Source of the DNA: Glycine soja
Taxonomy: Eukaryota > Streptophyta > Magnoliopsida > Fabales > Fabaceae
NCBI RefSeq assembly: GCF_004193775.1
Contig: NC_041019.1
Span: forward strand, 30,860,034 to 30,924,033
Direction of reading: 5' to 3'
Length of the DNA stretch: 64,000 nt
Shown here: positions 20,781 to 32,844 of the stretch, one piece after another
How positions within the stretch are numbered: position 1 is the stretch's first letter
How the letters are laid out: every line of letters begins with the position of its first letter
The notes under the pieces: model-generated
Told to the model about the DNA's origin: nothing
The model's input: only the letters and a program-made list of their open reading frames with translations
Databases searched by the model: none
Made by a program: the position numbers and the translations under genes

Positions 20781-23700
20781 GACGAAATTTGGTGGGTCTT
20801 GAGGGAACTCCTCTTCTATTGCGGCCACCTCCTCCTCGGACACCATTCCAGCGCTGGTGAAACACTGGCTAATACAGCCGGGCCATACCCTATCCGCCCA
20901 AAGTCTTGACGGCACATTCCTCCTCCCCGGCATCCCGGGTTCATACCCTAATCCATATTTGTATGGATTTTCCTTGATATCGACCACGTCGGCATTCCCG
21001 AGGCCGTCCTTGCCTAGACCCATTCCGGGCTCAAATCCGTTCCTGAGCATAACACGCGCCACCATTATGGCCGCGTTGGAGAGAGAAGGTAGCAACGGAC
21101 TTGGTTCCACAGAGGCGCAGCTCACCACCTCGAAGGATTGAAAGGCCGTTTCCAATGATTCTTCTGCCGCTTCTACGTATGGTGCGAAGGAGGGGCAGCT
21201 CACTAACATATCCTCTTCACCTGACACTATCACTAAAAGTCCACCCATTGCAAACTTCAATTTCTGGTGAAGCGTTGAAGGGACCACTCCCAGCGCATGA
21301 ATCCAAGGTCTTCCCAAGAGGCAGCTATAGGCGGGATTTATATCCATTACTTGAAACACCACATTGCAAGTGTGGGGGCCTATCTGAATGGGAATGTCGA
21401 TTTCCCCCATCACTTCCCGCTGAGTACCATCAAAGGCTCGCACCACCATCGAGCTCGGTTTTAAACGTGACGCACTAAAAGGAAGTTTTTCCAAAGTGGT
21501 CTTCAGCATTACATTTAAACTCGATCCATTGTCGATAAGCACCTTTGCGGCAACATGGTCCATACACTTTACCGACACATGAAGAGCCTTGTTGTGTCCT
21601 CTCCCCTCTACGGGAATCTCTTCTTCCGCAAACGCGATATAGTTGTTGGTGGTTATATGATTAACGATGCCTTCAAAACCCTCCACTGAGATATCATGGG
21701 CTACATGGGCATCATTGAGGACTTTTATCAACAGCGTACGATGAGGCTCAGAGTTTATGAGTAGTTCAAGCAACGAGATCCTTGCTGGAGTTTTATTCAG
21801 TTGCTCGACTACCTTAAACTCGCTTTGTTGGATGAGGCGAAGGAACTCATCGGCCTCTTCCAAAGTCACCGTCTTTCCTTGAAGACCTTCTTTCTTTTCA
21901 GCCCCTCTTACCACTGGAGGATCTACTTCTTTCGAGGGGGTGGCTACGTCTGTGGGCTCTTGGACCATGGGCGCTTTCCCCTTGGAGGGCAACTCCACCG
22001 GGTGAAGGGAAGCGAACACCCGACCACTGCGGGTTACGCCACTGAGGCCGGTGATGTTGGTCACCTTAGCTGACAGGGAATCAACTTCGGTTGCAACCCT
22101 TTCGCTGAACGCGGGAGGGGTATACTTCCACAGAACGACCTTATTACTTTGATATGCAAATGGCGTTGGCTTGGGCGCTGTCCGGGGGTACATGGGTGTG
22201 GAGCCGGTCCCTTTCCTAGTAAAACATATCACTAGGGCCTTCGGGGTTAGAGGAACCTTCATCTCTTTCGACTGCATGCAAATTTGTGGTTCTTCCCTCC
22301 CTCCTATGGACACTTCAAGCTGCCCACAATCCATGAACCGCTGAAGCAATTCTTCTACCGCGGGACAGGTTTCCATGTCGTGCGACTTCTTGAGGTGAAA
22401 CAAACATTTGTCCCTTTCGCCTCCGCCACGGGAGACCATACATGCCGCTTGCAGCGATTGGTAGATAAAACGTCTGGAAGTAGCCACCTCTCCTAATCTC
22501 CTTGCCCGCGATGGCCCATCTTCTTGGATGGCGTTTACGCTAGCCTTTCCATGACTAGCTAGCGGGTTAGTTTTAACATTTGGGCCTTCCTCTTGAAACG
22601 ATAGCCAGGCGGCACTGATTAGGTGCTGCACTTTATACTTGAACGGGCGGCAGGAGTCAATGCTGTGTCCGGGAGCTCCACTATGGTACGCACACTTGGC
22701 ACCCGGGTCATACCACTTGGGGTAGGGTGGCTGGAAGACCCTCCCGAGTATGGCTAACACCAAATGATTCTCCAATAATGAAGGCCATAATTCAGAGTAT
22801 GCCATGGGAATAGGAGAGAAGTTATCTTCCGGGAGTGGGCTCTGTGCATTTATATGGCTCGTGCCGGGGGCTATATTGTTGACTGGCCGAGGCGTGGCTG
22901 GAGCTGTGCATTGGGCCGGCGTTCTCTCTGCCGCGGGCGGTCCTTTTACTTGAGTCGGGGGGAAACTCCCGGCTCGGATTGAAAAATTTGGGGGATTGGG
23001 CTGGTATGAGCTTTGGATATTTTGGGGTGCTTTCATCCACGTCGGGGCGGTGGTGACCGTGTGGGCGTCTCCATCCTTTTTCCTCGCGCCCACTACTGGG
23101 GCTCTTCTGTTGTTGTTAGGGGCCACATTGGAAGCATATTCGAACTTGCCTTTTCGTAGTCCGGATTCAATCCTTTCTCTGGCGAAGACGAGATCTGCAA
23201 AGTTAGCTGGCATATAGCCTATCAGCTTTTCATAGTAGAACATGGGTAACGTATCTACCATAATTGTGATCATCTCCCTCTCCGTCATGGGAGGTACGAC
23301 TTGGGCTGCGAGATCTCTCCATCTTTGGGCGTATTCCTTAATGGACTCATGCTCTCGCTTAGTCATACTCTGAAGCTGGTTCCGATCAGGAGCCATATCC
23401 GTATTGTACTGGTACTGCCTAAGGAAGGCAGTTGCCAAGTCCTTCCATGATCGGATCTGGGAAGCTTCCAGATTGGTATACCATGCTACAGCTGCTTCGG
23501 CCAAGCTGTCTTGAAAGAAATGGACCAACAACTTTTTGTCCACAGAATACGCCCCCATTTTTCGGCAATACATCCGAAGATGCCTTTTCGGACATGTCGT
23601 CCCTTTGTACTTATCAAAGTCTGGTACTTTGAACTTGGGAGGAATGATGATATTGGGTACGAGACATAAGTCCGCTAGATCCGAGAATGGGTAATTGCCG

Positions 23701-24416
23701 AGGCCCTCGACTGCTCTCAACCTCTCTTCAAGCGCCTCAATCTTTCCCTTATCTTCCACGAAGGGAACAGATTCTTTTACAGGTGTGGGTGAAGCCGGGA
23801 TATGGCGGACTATGTTTGGTTGGGGTAGTTCATGGGGGGACGGATCTTTGAGGTGGAGCAGGGGACCGAGACGGGTATCTCCTTCCTCATCGTCTTGCCC
23901 GGGATAGTCGTCATAAGGTGGGAGTTGTCCCTCGAAAGTAAGGGCTTGGCTTAAATCTTCCGGGGTGGCACGGGGAGTGAAGTCCGGAGGCAAGCCATAG
24001 GGGTAAGCTTGCGGACTATACCTCCGACCAAACACTGCCGTGTTTTTGTCTCGGCCCGGATTTAAGGCGGGCTGCAGCACCGGCTCCGCTTCCCTAACTG
24101 TACTGGAGGCGGTTGCCGTGGCTTTGTCGTCTATGGTTTTCTGGAGTTTTAACATGACCTCCGAGATGGAAGCCATTTGATCTTTTAAGGCCGATAGATC
24201 GACCTTCATCTGTTCCTGCACGCCCTCTTCATTATCCATTTTTCTGGATCGAGTGTTATAGGGGTGCCTTGGTGCTTTCTTAGTTATGATGAAATTCCTA
24301 AAGAAATAAACAACGGTGAGTATGCCACCGAAACATGAATATGCAAATGAATGATCGGAGCACTTGGATCCACCCCAAGGTTTTTTAGATAACGTGATAA
24401 GTTCAGAACTTCTCAT
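20781..24416 (-). CDS. Gag-protease polyprotein with G-patch-like tail, copy C
   Basis: A single open frame of more than 1200 codons runs through gag and protease. Residues ~310-350 show a retrotransposon gag core (AVAWYTNLEASQIRSWKDL), ~573-590 a Cys/His zinc-binding motif (CAYHSGAPGHSIDSC), and ~962 the aspartic protease active site (LIDNGSSLNVM). The protease ends around LLGRPWIHALG, and ~1120-1150 is a G-patch-like glycine-rich segment (GMGLGKDGLG). The protein would package RNA and process the polyprotein. Past about 20781 the frame reads out of phase into integrase because RT and RNase H are gone. The first in-frame Met is at 24416, but MDNEEGV near 24240 is an alternative start. A TTTCTTTAG acceptor-like site nearby hints at splicing. 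Confidence 0.88.
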
Positions 24417-24476
24417 TTTATAAAAAGAACAAAGCTTTCATCTAGCCAAGATTATACAATGGTGTTACAAGAGAAC

Positions 24477-26344
24477 CTAACGGTTTCTAATTATGTGGGC
24501 CATCAAATCTATCATGTATTGACAGTAATTGATTAGCCCATGAATCTCCTCGGGGGCCGTACACACTTCGGCCATGGCTTTTGCTTTGGCTAATAGACGC
24601 GGGAGGTCTTGACTTCCATTCAAGGTCAAGGCGAACCTATCCATCCACATAGTCGCTTCTTGATGCAATGCATCAATCACCCTCCCTCTTGCTTCTTTTT
24701 CGGCGTACACTTGTGCAAAATCCTTCGCTAGCTTTTGTTCATGGGTCACAGACTGGTTCAACTCTTCCTTGTATTGCCCTATGATAGCTAGCATGCTTTG
24801 CTCCATGGCTTCCAAGTGTTGAGCCAAACTCCTCTTGGACCTTGCGCAAGCAGCTAACTCTTCTTTTAAGATCATGCCATGCACCCGTGACCGGTCTCTT
24901 TCCTCTCTTCGGAGCTTGAGCTCATTGTTGCTACCCCACAATGCTCCTCGGAATTTCTCTCGGCCATGTTCCTCCTTGCGGGCCTTTTTGGTTTCTTGTT
25001 CAAGGGCTCTTGCAGTGGCCGCGTTTTCCTCTTGTAACTCGGTGCACTCTTTCCGGATGTGGGTAGCAGATGATTTGAACTTCTCCTTGGCGAGTCTCGC
25101 CTTCCCTAGCTCTAATTTTAGAGCTTGGACTTCTTCATCTTCCTCTGGAGCTTCGAAGTTCTCCTCATTGATAACTTTCAATTTGGAGAGCCAATCTAAC
25201 CCTCGCGTGTGAACTCTTAGCCATCCATGATAACCACCGATGACGCCATTTCGGATGCCTCTAAGCTCCTTGTCTTTCCTCAACGGACTTCTCCACGCCT
25301 TGTGGACTCTTTGTATCACCTTAAGACTTTGCGCGCCTAGATCCCTCACAAGGAAAGGCGAGAGACTTTCTTCTGTTGACGCTCCCCTCATGGGGTACCC
25401 TAGCTGTCTTATGGCGAGTGCGGGATTATAATTAATACAACCCCTAGTCCCTATCAATGGAACATTAGGGTAGTCCCCACACGAGAAAAGAACTCCTTCC
25501 TTGCCTTCCTTCCAATGAGGAAACCAATTGATTGCGTTGCCTCCTATCCAGCCAAATGTTGGTCCCAATCGACTCTTCCTTTTTCGGCGCATGAGCGATA
25601 ACTTTGAAGTGGACACGGGTGTCTTGTGTCTTGTTGGAATAGGTGTGAAACCAACCACACACAGAGAGCGGGTAAACAACAGACAATCCGTGCACTGTTT
25701 TTCTCACACCTCCGGTCAAAGGTGTCAAACAAATCTGCCAAGATAGCCACCACTGGACTCTCCTTGCTATGGTGATATGCGAGGAAAGCATCAATGGCGG
25801 CTAAGTCCACCAAACCGTCAACGTTCGGAAAGAGGACAACCCCAAAAATCAACAAAGCTAATATATCCGCAAATGGGCCCCACTTCTCTTGGTTCGCCAT
25901 ATCCCTTGCCTTGCCTTCCAAGTATTTCCGAGGCAAGCCCACTACGCCGTTCCAAGTTTGCTTCATGCGATCCATCTCTTTTGTCGAATCTCCAACCACA
26001 GCTGCAATCTTGTTCAAGGAGGGAAGAAACCCGGAGAAAAGATACGGTTTTCTCCCCCCAAGAGGGCATCCTAATATTTCCTCAAACTCTTCAATAGTCG
26101 ACACCATTTGGAAGTCCCCAAACGTGAAACACCTCAACGGCTGGTCATAGTATTGGGCGAGGGATACGACGGCTTCCGTAAATACCTCCGCTGCGGTCAA
26201 ATCTAGAATCTTCCCGTACACTTTGCGGAAGGCTTGCCTTTGGAGAGGTCCCATCAATCGTCCCAATTCCTTGAGGCTGGTGACATCTAGACTTTTAACC
26301 TTTACTTGATAAAACCTTTTTCCGTTTTGATTTGTCCCCATCAT
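24477..26344 (-). pseudogene. ORF1 upstream of gag (Ogre-type), copy C
   Basis: This long ORF lies between the leader and gag, a hallmark of Ogre elements. The first part (26344 to about 25640, MMGTNQNGKRF start) resembles the plant DUF7745/mobile-domain-like ORF1 protein (VGLPRKYLEGKARDMANQ). The second part (25560 to 24477) has NAINWFPHW, IGTRGCINYNP and then a Lys/Glu-rich coiled coil of about 150 residues. Two frameshifts between about 25640 and 25550 separate the parts, with a third frame used in between. Its function in Ogre elements is not known. Confidence 0.75.
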
Positions 26345-27034
26345 TTACCTAAAAAAAGGTGGATCAAGACTCCGACATGAATGATGCAATGCGTATGCAT
26401 GAAACGGAAAGAAAACAACACAAATGGGTAATTCACACATACGAGACCGCAGAGATCCAATTTTAATGCTACGTTTAGGGCATGATGGCGCCTCAACGTA
26501 GTATTAAAAAGGTTACACATTACTCTGAAGAAACCAATCATCACTAGCAAAACTATAAACTAGTGCTATTTATCAAAAGATGCATGAGAAAAAATGGCAC
26601 GGAGCGTGTTTGCTCTTTGCCCCTATTTTGGGAACCTATAGGACAATATCTAGGGGCCTCTAATAACTACTTCCCAACAATTCATAACTCACATGGCTGT
26701 TTTCTAGAGGTATCATCACTCAAGATAATAATATTGTGGCGGTATGGAATACCAGCGACAACACATTATAAAGACAGAAAGCTTTAGATGAGGTTTCACT
26801 ATTATCAAGCAAGTCGGAGACCTAGCATGATGATAGATTCACCTCCACTCCTTAAATTCCCATGAACCCAGGTGTAGGGCCCCCCTTTTTTACTCAAACC
26901 CGTGGGTGCTTAGAATGCAGTGTAAAGAATGCGAAATAGACAACATTTATTTACATTTTACACAGTTCAACAAATGCACACACGAAGTTTCACAAATCCA
27001 CAATACCTTAAAATAGGCCTAACTCACAAAAATA
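26345..27034 (-). mobile_element. 5' leader of copy C
   Basis: This non-coding leader lies between PBS and ORF1. It is alignable with the leader of copy D, but neither carries an ORF of note. It is 690 bp, which is long but usual for Ogre-like elements. Confidence 0.75.
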
Positions 27035-27053
27035 GTCCCCAGTGGAGTCACCA
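27035..27053 (-). promoter_or_regulatory. Primer-binding site of copy C
   Basis: On the minus strand, TGGTGACTCCACTGGGGAC begins two bases after the LTR end. It differs from copy D at one base near its start. The tRNA was not identified. Confidence 0.7.
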
Positions 27054-27055
27054 AC

Positions 27056-28666
27056 TGTCGCAACGTGCCCTTTTGCGGGCGAGCGAAGGCGAGGCTCACG
27101 GGTGCGCTTTCCAAAGGAGGAAAGATGCGCGGAGTTTCCACCAACGTTTATTTGTGGAAAACGTCCGGAAAACCGAAGGAAACCGGTCAAAATGAAAATT
27201 CTAAATTTTGGAGTTGTATTTACGTTTGAGGAAGGTATTAGCACCTCTCACGTTTGTCTCAAAGGACAATAGCCTATTTTTTAGAATTGTGAAATTGTGT
27301 TATCTTTAACTTTTATTTCTTTTTATTTTTTGAGGTCGACAAAAGCGGGGCTCTTGCTCTTACTTACCTTCCATCAAAGAGGAAATCAGACCTACGTAGT
27401 TCTTCCTTTAAAGGTGAATCAAGCGATTCTTTTACTTGAAAGGTGATCACTTAAAGGTGTTGGGCCTTTAAAAATGATCCTTTTAACTTGGTAAAAAAAA
27501 GCTGAGATAAAACTTTCAAATCCTTTTTTAGTGATTTTTTGGTGGACGAGCTTGACTTGGCGAATTGATTTTAGCCTTAGTTTCGCTTTAGTTATTAGTC
27601 AATTCAATTAAGAATGAGAAATCCCAAAGAGAAAACGATTGATTTTTGTGCTTCATTTTACTAAAAGATATTTCTTGATTATTATATTATTATTTTACCT
27701 CTTTTTTGATTTCCAACGTGGTTACGGCACGACCGAACGGTCGAAATTCATTTTAACCGAAATTAACGGATGATACAATTCGAATGATTGGTGGAAATTT
27801 ATTTTATTTTTAGATTAGGCGAGAAATGACTTAAATAAATGACTGAAGCACGTCAAAAGGGGGTATAGAAAGCGAATGAAAACGAGAATAAAAATACATG
27901 AAACAAAATGTGGACCACCACGGGTACATAGAATGAATTGAAAAACACGGTTTGGGGTACTTACCAGTTGAAGACTGAAGAAAACGAAGAACGAACGATG
28001 AATGTCGAAGAACGGTTGAAAATCTTCGCGTAATTACTCACGGAAACGTTACGGAAGCGCCTCGGCTTGGATTTTCTTCACGGAAACAATTTTCCTCAGC
28101 AATTTCGAGAGAATAAGAAGTGCCAAGAAGGCTGAACCCCTTCTCCCTTCATTCCTCCCCCTATTTATAGCAAAATAGGGGAAGAGCTTGCCACCCAGCT
28201 CGCCCAGGCGAGCAAGGTTGCTTCCTCCAGAAGCAACAGCCTTCTAGAGGAAGAATCTGGAAGGCCCAAGTGGGCCTGATTGCTATTCGTATCCCCCTTT
28301 TTACTAAATGCACCCCCTTTACCTTTTTTTGGTAATTCTTTTTCCGTAACGTTACAAAACTTTACGAATTTCGTAATGATACTTATTTTCCTTCCGCAAG
28401 GTTACGAATCCTTATGGATTAGGTATTTACTCTTTTTTAGCTTTTGAAGAAGTTACGAAAACTCACGGATTGCGAAAAACACCTCCTTTCGATTTCCGTC
28501 ACCTTACGGAATTTTCACGGATCGCGTAAGCCTGCTTCCTTTTGAGTTTCAGCACATCTCGGGACTTCACATATTGTGCAACAAAGGGCGCCAAGTATCT
28601 CGAAGCGGCCAATCAAAGGTTGTATATCATCAAATAATAATCCCCGGACGAAATTAGGGTATGACA
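27056..28666 (-). mobile_element. 5' LTR of copy C (Tat/Ogre-like)
   Basis: The 1611-bp LTR reads TGTCATACCCTAATTTCGTC at its start (28666) and GTTGCGACA at its end (27056). It has a TATA box at 28169-28162 and a TACGTAGG module near 27391. The PBS follows at once, so it is the 5' LTR. The flank to the right is TCTGT. The 3' partner is not present in recognisable form. Confidence 0.93.
28162..28169 (-). promoter_or_regulatory. TATA box of copy C LTR
   Basis: TATAAATA on the minus strand, about 500 bp from the LTR start, is at the same place as in copy A. Confidence 0.75.
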
Positions 28667-28757
28667 TCTGTGCTATCTGCTTTTCACTCCAGTATGCCTT
28701 TACCTTGATCATGTAGATGCATGCTTTGTTAGGGTCATTCAACAGTGGAAACTGGGG
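28667..28757 (+). mobile_element. Fragment of an Athila-type LTR
   Basis: About 90 bp (CCTTGATCATGTAGATG, ATGCTTTGTTAGGGTCATTC) match 40375-40465, inside the solo LTR at 39538-40956. It is bordered by the copy C LTR on the left and by the ORF3 tail of copy B on the right, so both of its ends are broken. Confidence 0.7.
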
Positions 28758-28769
28758 ATAGCGAACAAT

Positions 28770-28957
28770 ACACTACACCAGGACCCCAACCTTTACCCGT
28801 GGCCTACTCCTGAGCAGTTCAGAGCCACTGTCACATGGCCTGGGGATAGGCCTAATTTTCAGGTAGGTGTAGGTCCCACAGAGGCCTAAGGAGATGAAGA
28901 CGGAGCTGAGGAAGAGGGAGATATGGCAAATGTGATGGATTTTTTCCTTTGAGGAGA
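28770..28957 (+). pseudogene. ORF3 C-terminal remnant, copy B
   Basis: The plus strand encodes a recognisable tail of ORF3 (WPTPEQFRATVTWPGDRP, an acidic stretch and MANVMDFFL). In-frame stops interrupt it, for example GAGGCCTAA. Everything 5' of it is lost. It marks the strand and family of copy B. Confidence 0.65.
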
Positions 28958-30426
28958 CTGAGCCTCCCGACCAGGACCTTCTAAATTTGTGAACTTGTCT
29001 TTATCTTATTTATCGCTTTTAGTACTTTTTTATGTTATTGCATTGTGATGATTGTTTGAAACAAAAAAACAAACAAAACTTAACTTACGCGTGGTTTCGT
29101 TTCTATTTTCGCGTGCTCTTTGGTTTTTGATAGTGTAGTCTCAGATTACAACTTTGTCTAGGTTTCAGCCTTTTTCTAAAACTAACATGCTTTTTTTTAA
29201 ATAAAAAAAAGAAACAATCACCAGTATTCTTCGAAAATTTTGCAGATCAAAACACAACAAAAAGGGTTTTTGAAAAAAAATGTGTGTATCTTGAGGATAA
29301 AAATAATGAAGGACTTTCCCGAATACCAAAGCGGACTAGGATGTTTTGCATGGACTTGATAAAAGAACAATTGTTGAAACACTTATTTGATCTAAATGTG
29401 GAAATAGACCCTAAACCTTAGTGATTGGGTGACCACAAATTTTATTTGAGTGTCCACATGGATATGTTCTACGATTGATTTTGCATGAATTTCTAATTGT
29501 CATAGCATATGATTCATGGAAATGATCTGGGCATTCCTTCTTTCTAATCCATTGGCCAAACAACTATCCCGATATACATTATTTTCTGCCATTTGCAAGC
29601 CTTTTGAGCCAGACGTTTGATTTTTACCAGAACCCTGACCTAGGATGAAAGTTTCCTACCTTACCCTAAGATAAGAGAGCAGGGGTATCTTCCAAGGGAG
29701 ATTTCTATCATCTTTTGGTTAGTCATGGATTTTTTTGAAGGAAGTTAAATGTTCATAAAAAAAAAGAAGAAAGGAAGAAATAAAGAAAAACAAAAAACAA
29801 AAAAAAAATCAATAAAAAATGGATAAGAGCAAAAGGAAAATAGAAAAGAAAAGCGAGTTCTTTGGAACAAACAATGTCTGAATCATGTATAGAGTTGTTG
29901 TAAAGAGTAAAAAGGAAAAGAAATGATAGGAACTTGGTCAAGACATAAAGGGATAGGAAGTGATCGCTCGTTTAAGTTACTAACTAAATCTTTATGCCTG
30001 CTCTCCTACTGACACCAAAAAAGAAAGACCAAAGCAACCAAAGCCAAAATTTCCTACAAGTCCAACCTTAAAAAGGCCTATTGATCCATGATGATTATGC
30101 ACATTATCCTTGATTTGATCGGAAATGACTTGCAAAATCAATTTATGACATATCTGTGATTTGGAATTAAGATGGAACACTTGCCTGTGTGAAACTTTAT
30201 ACACCTTTGTGCGGTTTTCCTCTATTCGATTGGACCCAATGTTTCTTCTAATGCTCCTTTAGAAATGAAATGAAAATGTCTTAATCTCATTATTGGTTGT
30301 GAGAAATTCTATTTGTATGCTTTCATTCATCCTTCGTCGCATTATTTTTGAAAAAAATTGTGGGTTGTTTTGATCAATTTGCGGGTTTGATTTCTTTACC
30401 AAAGCATGTTCACATTTTAGTGAAAA
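28958..30426 (+). other. 3' untranslated region of copy B
   Basis: No gene was seen. Segments at 29280-29500 and 30080-30340 align with 6640-6860 and 7420-7700 of copy A. A purine-rich block lies at 29755-29930. Confidence 0.6.
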
Positions 30427-31385
30427 TTTTCAGGGACTTCAATGTCTTCTGTCTTTTACTTTCCAAAGACTTCAATGTCTTCAGTCTATACATTTACAAG
30501 ACTCCAATGTCTTCAGTTTTTACATTTTTCAAGACCTCAATGTCTTCATTCTTTTACATTTACAAGACTTCAATGTCTTCGGTCTTTACATTTATAAGAC
30601 TTCAATGTCTTCAGTCTTTACGTTTTTCAAGACTTCAATGTCTTCAGCCTTTACATTTACAAGATTTCAATGTCTTCTATCTTTTACATTTCGAAGACTT
30701 CAATGTCTTTAGTCTTTACATTTTAAGACTTCAATATCTTCAGTCTTTACATTTCAAGACTTCAATGTCTTCAGTCTTTACATTTACAAGACTTCAACGT
30801 CTTCAGTCTTTACATTTCAAGACTTCAATGTCTTCACTCTTTACATTTACAAGACTTCAATGTCTTCTGTCTTTTACATTTCAAAGGCTTCAATGTCTTC
30901 TATCTTTACATTTTCAAGACTTCAATGTCTTCAGTCCTTACATTTCAAGACTTCAATGTCTTCAATCTTTACATTTACAAGACTTCAATGTCTTCAGTCT
31001 TTATATTTTAAGACTTCAATGTCTTCAGTCTTTACATTTACAAGACTTCAATGTCTTCTATCTTTTACATTTCAAGACTTCAATGTCTTCATTCTTTACA
31101 TTTACAAGACTTCAACGTCTTCAGTCTTTAAGACTTTAAGATTTCAATGTCTTCAGTCTTTACATTTCAAGACTTCAATGTCTTCAATCTTTACATTTAC
31201 AAGATTTCAATGTCTTCAGTCTTTACATTTCAAGACTCCAATGTCTTCAATCTTTACATTTACAAGACTTCAATGTCTTCTGTCTTTTACATTTCAAAGA
31301 CTTCAATGTCTTCAGTCTTTACATTTACAAGACTTCAACGTCTTTAGTCTTTTACATTCCCAAAGACTTCAATGTCTCCTATTTT
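30427..31385 (+). repeat. About thirty units of a 31-bp satellite
   Basis: The unit is close to AAGACTTCAATGTCTTCAGT plus CTTTACATTT(AC), with units of 30-33 bp. Each contains the inverted repeat AAGAC/GTCTT around TTCAAT. It occupies the same position in copy B that the 63/64-bp and 164-bp arrays occupy in copy A, but the sequence is unrelated. Confidence 0.95.
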
Positions 31386-31533
31386 GTTGTGCAAGACTAC
31401 AACGTATTTTTCTTAATACTTTTGATACTTCCATGTCGATATTTGTTTGTTCTTTTTTACAGGTTTCACTTCCTTGGTTTTCTCCAGTTGCCAATCGAAT
31501 ACCAAGATCGCTCGAATGAAATTAGTGTCCTTA

Positions 31534-31583
31534 TCTTTACTTACCTTTTCATTTTGAATAAAAGATAAGTAAAGAGGGGCAAC
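31534..31583 (+). promoter_or_regulatory. Polypurine tract with adjacent hairpin, copy B
   Basis: TCTTTACTTA (31534-31543) can pair with TAAGTAAAGA (31566-31575), and AAGAGGGGCAAC leads into the LTR. The stem is one base pair longer than in copy A. Confidence 0.8.
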
Positions 31584-31866
31584 TGTCATACCCTAATTTC
31601 ATCTGGGGACTATCAGATGTTTTGATTCTCGCTAGCTGAACTGCGTTGTTCACACTAGTTACCGCACAAAATGAAAAATCGTTCAATGTTTTGCTCAAGA
31701 ATGTGAAAGATACCAAAAAAAGGGAGCAAAAGGGTCTTTTCCTTGAGTTTCCTGGACCCTAGCTCACCCAAGCTAGCTTCTTGCTCACCTAGGCCACTAA
31801 ACAACTTCAGGGTTAAGGAACCAGCTCGCCAGGGCGAGCTGCAAGTGCCCAAAATTCCCCTTTTCC

Positions 31867-31874
31867 TATAAATA
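31867..31874 (+). promoter_or_regulatory. TATA box of copy B LTR
   Basis: TATAAATAGG lies about 285 bp into the LTR. It is closer to the start than in copy A because the U3 part is shorter. Confidence 0.7.
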
Positions 31875-32362
31875 GGCATGTTAGGGGGGTTGAGAGGAGG
31901 TTCCAGCATTGAGTAGTGAAGGAAATTGAGAGAAATAAGAGAGAAGAAGAAGAAGAAAGAAGAAGGAAACGAAGTTGAGGCGTTGCCGAATCACGACTGT
32001 GATCAATCTCTACATCGTTCCTTGTTCGGTGTTCTTCGTGCGACTGTCGGTTAGTTTTGTTTTCAAGATTTGAATGTCATCTATGTACCCTTAGGGGTCC
32101 CCCTTTGTTATTTTGTGCATATTCATCTCCTCCTTCTATCATCGGTAATCTCGTTTTTTCTGTAAAGTTTATCCTTAACCAATCATTAGCTCCGTAAAGT
32201 TGTTTTAAAGAGATTGAAAGTTAATAAACAAAACCAAGATAAAATAAACGCATAACTGAATTTCTCTCTATCAAAGTCATTTGAGATCGTTCAAGGTCCA
32301 ACGCCTTTACGACCTCTTTTTTGTTCTTGTTATTTAAAAAGAATCTTTCAAAAGCATAAAAA

Positions 32363-32844
32363 CCCATTCGACACACAAACGTTCTCACTATTAAGAACTA
32401 CATAGGTTTGAATTCCTCATCGCACTTGAGGATACATAGGAGCAAGGGCATCCCCTTGTCGACCCCCCAAAAATAAAAAGATATAAAAAAGGGAAAAGTA
32501 AATAACTTTTGAAGTCACGTTGCACACTTGATTAAAGGCTGCAGTCTCTTGTGACGGGCGCGTGGGGTGCTAATACCTTCTTTACGCGTAAACAACTCTT
32601 GAACCCATTCGACACACAAACGTTCTCACTATTAAGAACTACATAGGTTTGAATTCCTCATCGCACTTGAGGATACATAGGAGCAAGGGCATCCCCTTGT
32701 CGACCCCCCAAAAATAAAAAGATATAAAAAAGGGAAAAGTAAATAACTTTTGAAGTCACGTTGCACACTTGATTAAAGGCTGCAGTCTCTTGTGACGGGC
32801 GCGTGGGGTGCTAATACCTTCTTTACGCGTAAACAACTCTTGAA
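32363..32844 (+). repeat. 241-bp perfect tandem duplication inside LTR B
   Basis: Positions 32363-32603 and 32604-32844 look identical. The unit covers the TACATAGG module, the TTGTCGACC block and TAAAGGCTGCAGTCTC. The absence of differences points to a recent duplication or an assembly artefact. Confidence 0.92.

Noticed and set aside
24300..24320. Frameshift or intron between ORF1 and gag
   Set aside because: A TTTCTTTAG site before GAATTTC could be a splice acceptor, but no matching donor could be fixed, so it is only mentioned in the gag entry.
30348..31519. Long plus-strand ORFs with Phe/Ser/Gln-rich repeated peptides
   Set aside because: They are the translation of a ~31-bp satellite in several frames. 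Unit length varies, and there is no non-repetitive domain.
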